From Muribaculaceae bacterium (GTDB taxonomy: Bacteria; Bacteroidota; Bacteroidia; Bacteroidales; Muribaculaceae), in contig JAGCVR010000038.1 in the NCBI GenBank assembly GCA_017962285.1, forward strand, positions 1 to 7,134: a stretch of 7,134 bases of DNA, written 5' to 3'. Positions 6,400-7,134 of this stretch are shown here, piece by piece (position 1 is the first letter of the stretch; the number at the start of each line of letters is the position of its first letter). The notes below the pieces were generated by a model. It searched no databases. It saw only the letters and a list, made by a program, of their open reading frames with translations, and was not told the DNA's origin. Made by a program: the position numbers and the translations under genes.

Positions 6400-7134
6400 T
6401 CATTCTTTCAGCTTCACCCAGTAAGTCATGCCGCTACTGGTGCGTCGACTTTCGAAACGGTATTCGGGACGATTCAGGAAACGGCCGATTTTCCGGAACG
6501 AGGATTCATCCTCGCGATAACCCCGGAAGTGGCTCTTCATCAGGGCGGATATCTCTTTCAGCGAAACCCACTGGCCGTCTTCATCCTTTCGTGGCCTCTG
6601 AATGACCGACAGCAGCATCTCGCCCAGTCCGTTCAGCTGCTGGTATTGCAGGTTGTGCTGCATCAGTTGCTGCTCTTCTTCCTTGGTCAGCCAGTAACGC
6701 TCGCCCTTGTCGATTTCATGGCGCAACTGGGCATAGAGCATGTCGTGATAGACGGGTGTCTGGAAATCGATGTCGCCGTCGATGTTCACACAGATGAAGC
6801 GGCGTGCGCCGGTGGGGTCGGTGAGGGGCATCTGCTCGTTGGTGGTGCCGATGAACGATGCGTAGCGGCGGTGGCTTTGGTAGGCCTTGCCGTAAGGCTG
6901 ACGATAGTTCAGATCGGTTGTCGAGACGAGATACTTCAGCACAATCTGCTGCCGCTGGGTAATCTTGTCGAACTCGTCGAGATTGATGAGCGCAAATGAG
7001 GTGAGGCCGAGGTTCAGGTCCGACTCGTTCTTGAAGTTGATGCGGTCGTTGTAGTAGTTCATCAGTTCAGGGGGCAGCAGTAGTCGGCAGAAACTGGTCT
7101 TGCCGCAGCCCTGGCGACCTATCAGCAGGGGTAC
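6400..7134 (-). CDS. VapE/DUF3874-type P-loop ATPase, C-terminal part (5' end beyond window)
   Basis: The frame enters from the right edge; 244 residues are visible before TGA at 6400. Counting from the edge, Walker A is GRQGCGKT at 6-13, a Walker B-like LINLDEFD at 49-56, FIGTTNE (sensor-like Asn99) at 94-100 and TGARRF with two Arg at 109-113. These are typical of the virulence-associated protein E / phage-primase-helicase-like ATPases common in Bacteroidales, where the missing N-terminus often carries VirE-N or primase domains. The last 70 residues (SLKEISALMKSHFRGY...) look like a winged-helix DNA-binding tail. Such proteins are associated with mobile elements and phage-like replication modules, and the cellular role in Bacteroidales is not established. 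It is followed by a 71-bp AT-rich spacer with no clear terminator, so it could be read through into the glycan genes, but its function is probably separate. Confidence 0.85.
   Translation of the reverse strand, partial: VPLLIGRQGCGKTSFCRLLLPPELMNYYNDRINFKNESDLNLGLTSFALINLDEFDKITQRQQIVLKYLVSTTDLNYRQPYGKAYQSHRRYASFIGTTNEQMPLTDPTGARRFICVNIDGDIDFQTPVYHDMLYAQLRHEIDKGERYWLTKEEEQQLMQHNLQYQQLNGLGEMLLSVIQRPRKDEDGQWVSLKEISALMKSHFRGYREDESSFRKIGRFLNRPEYRFESRRTSSGMTYWVKLKE

Noticed and set aside
6367..6999. A 210-codon + strand open frame rich in Leu, Val and Ala
   Set aside because: It is antisense to the VapE-type ATPase with Walker motifs; the hydrophobic bias is a by-product of the opposite strand.

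Overview
The window looks like part of a surface-polysaccharide (capsule or O-antigen type) locus from a Bacteroidales bacterium, probably Prevotella-like. The reasons are the protein families and their close match to remembered Bacteroidales sequences, AT-rich spacers with few Shine-Dalgarno sites, about half GC in the genes, and a VapE-type gene beside a glycan operon. The genus is an inference. Every gene I can support lies on the minus strand, so transcription runs from high to low coordinates. Both edge genes are cut by the window.

In transcription order: (1) 7134-6400, the C-terminal part of a VapE/DUF3874-type P-loop ATPase; (2) a 71-bp spacer holding an inverted repeat that covers the start codon of the next gene; (3) 6328-5498, an HpcH/HpaI-family aldolase-like protein; (4) 5481-4259, a PLP-dependent decarboxylase of the DAP/carboxynorspermidine class, split by a one-base frameshift near 5242; (5) 4247-3561, a PglC/WbaP-type phosphoglycosyl transferase; (6) a 151-bp spacer with two tracts of 7-bp tandem repeats; (7) 3409-2486, an IlvE-like branched-chain aminotransferase; (8) 2477-1704, a GT2 glycosyltransferase; (9) 1686-1, a membrane-bound UDP-sugar 4,6-dehydratase of the CapD/PglF/WbpM type without its C-terminus.

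Items 5, 8 and 9 are standard glycan assembly functions: making a deoxy-keto UDP-sugar, loading the first sugar phosphate on undecaprenyl phosphate, and adding a further sugar. Items 3, 4 and 7 are amino-acid or keto-acid enzymes. Their tight linkage to glycan genes suggests that the locus makes a small amino-acid-derived or acyl substituent for the polysaccharide, but no product can be named from the sequence. The aldolase plus PLP decarboxylase pair recalls SbnG/SbnH of staphyloferrin B synthesis only at family level.

The most notable points are the single-base lesion in the decarboxylase, the hairpin-capable inverted repeat over the aldolase start, the heptamer repeat tracts upstream of ilvE, and the unexplained metabolic cassette. 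No tRNA, rRNA, CRISPR array, insertion sequence or convincing terminator was found.
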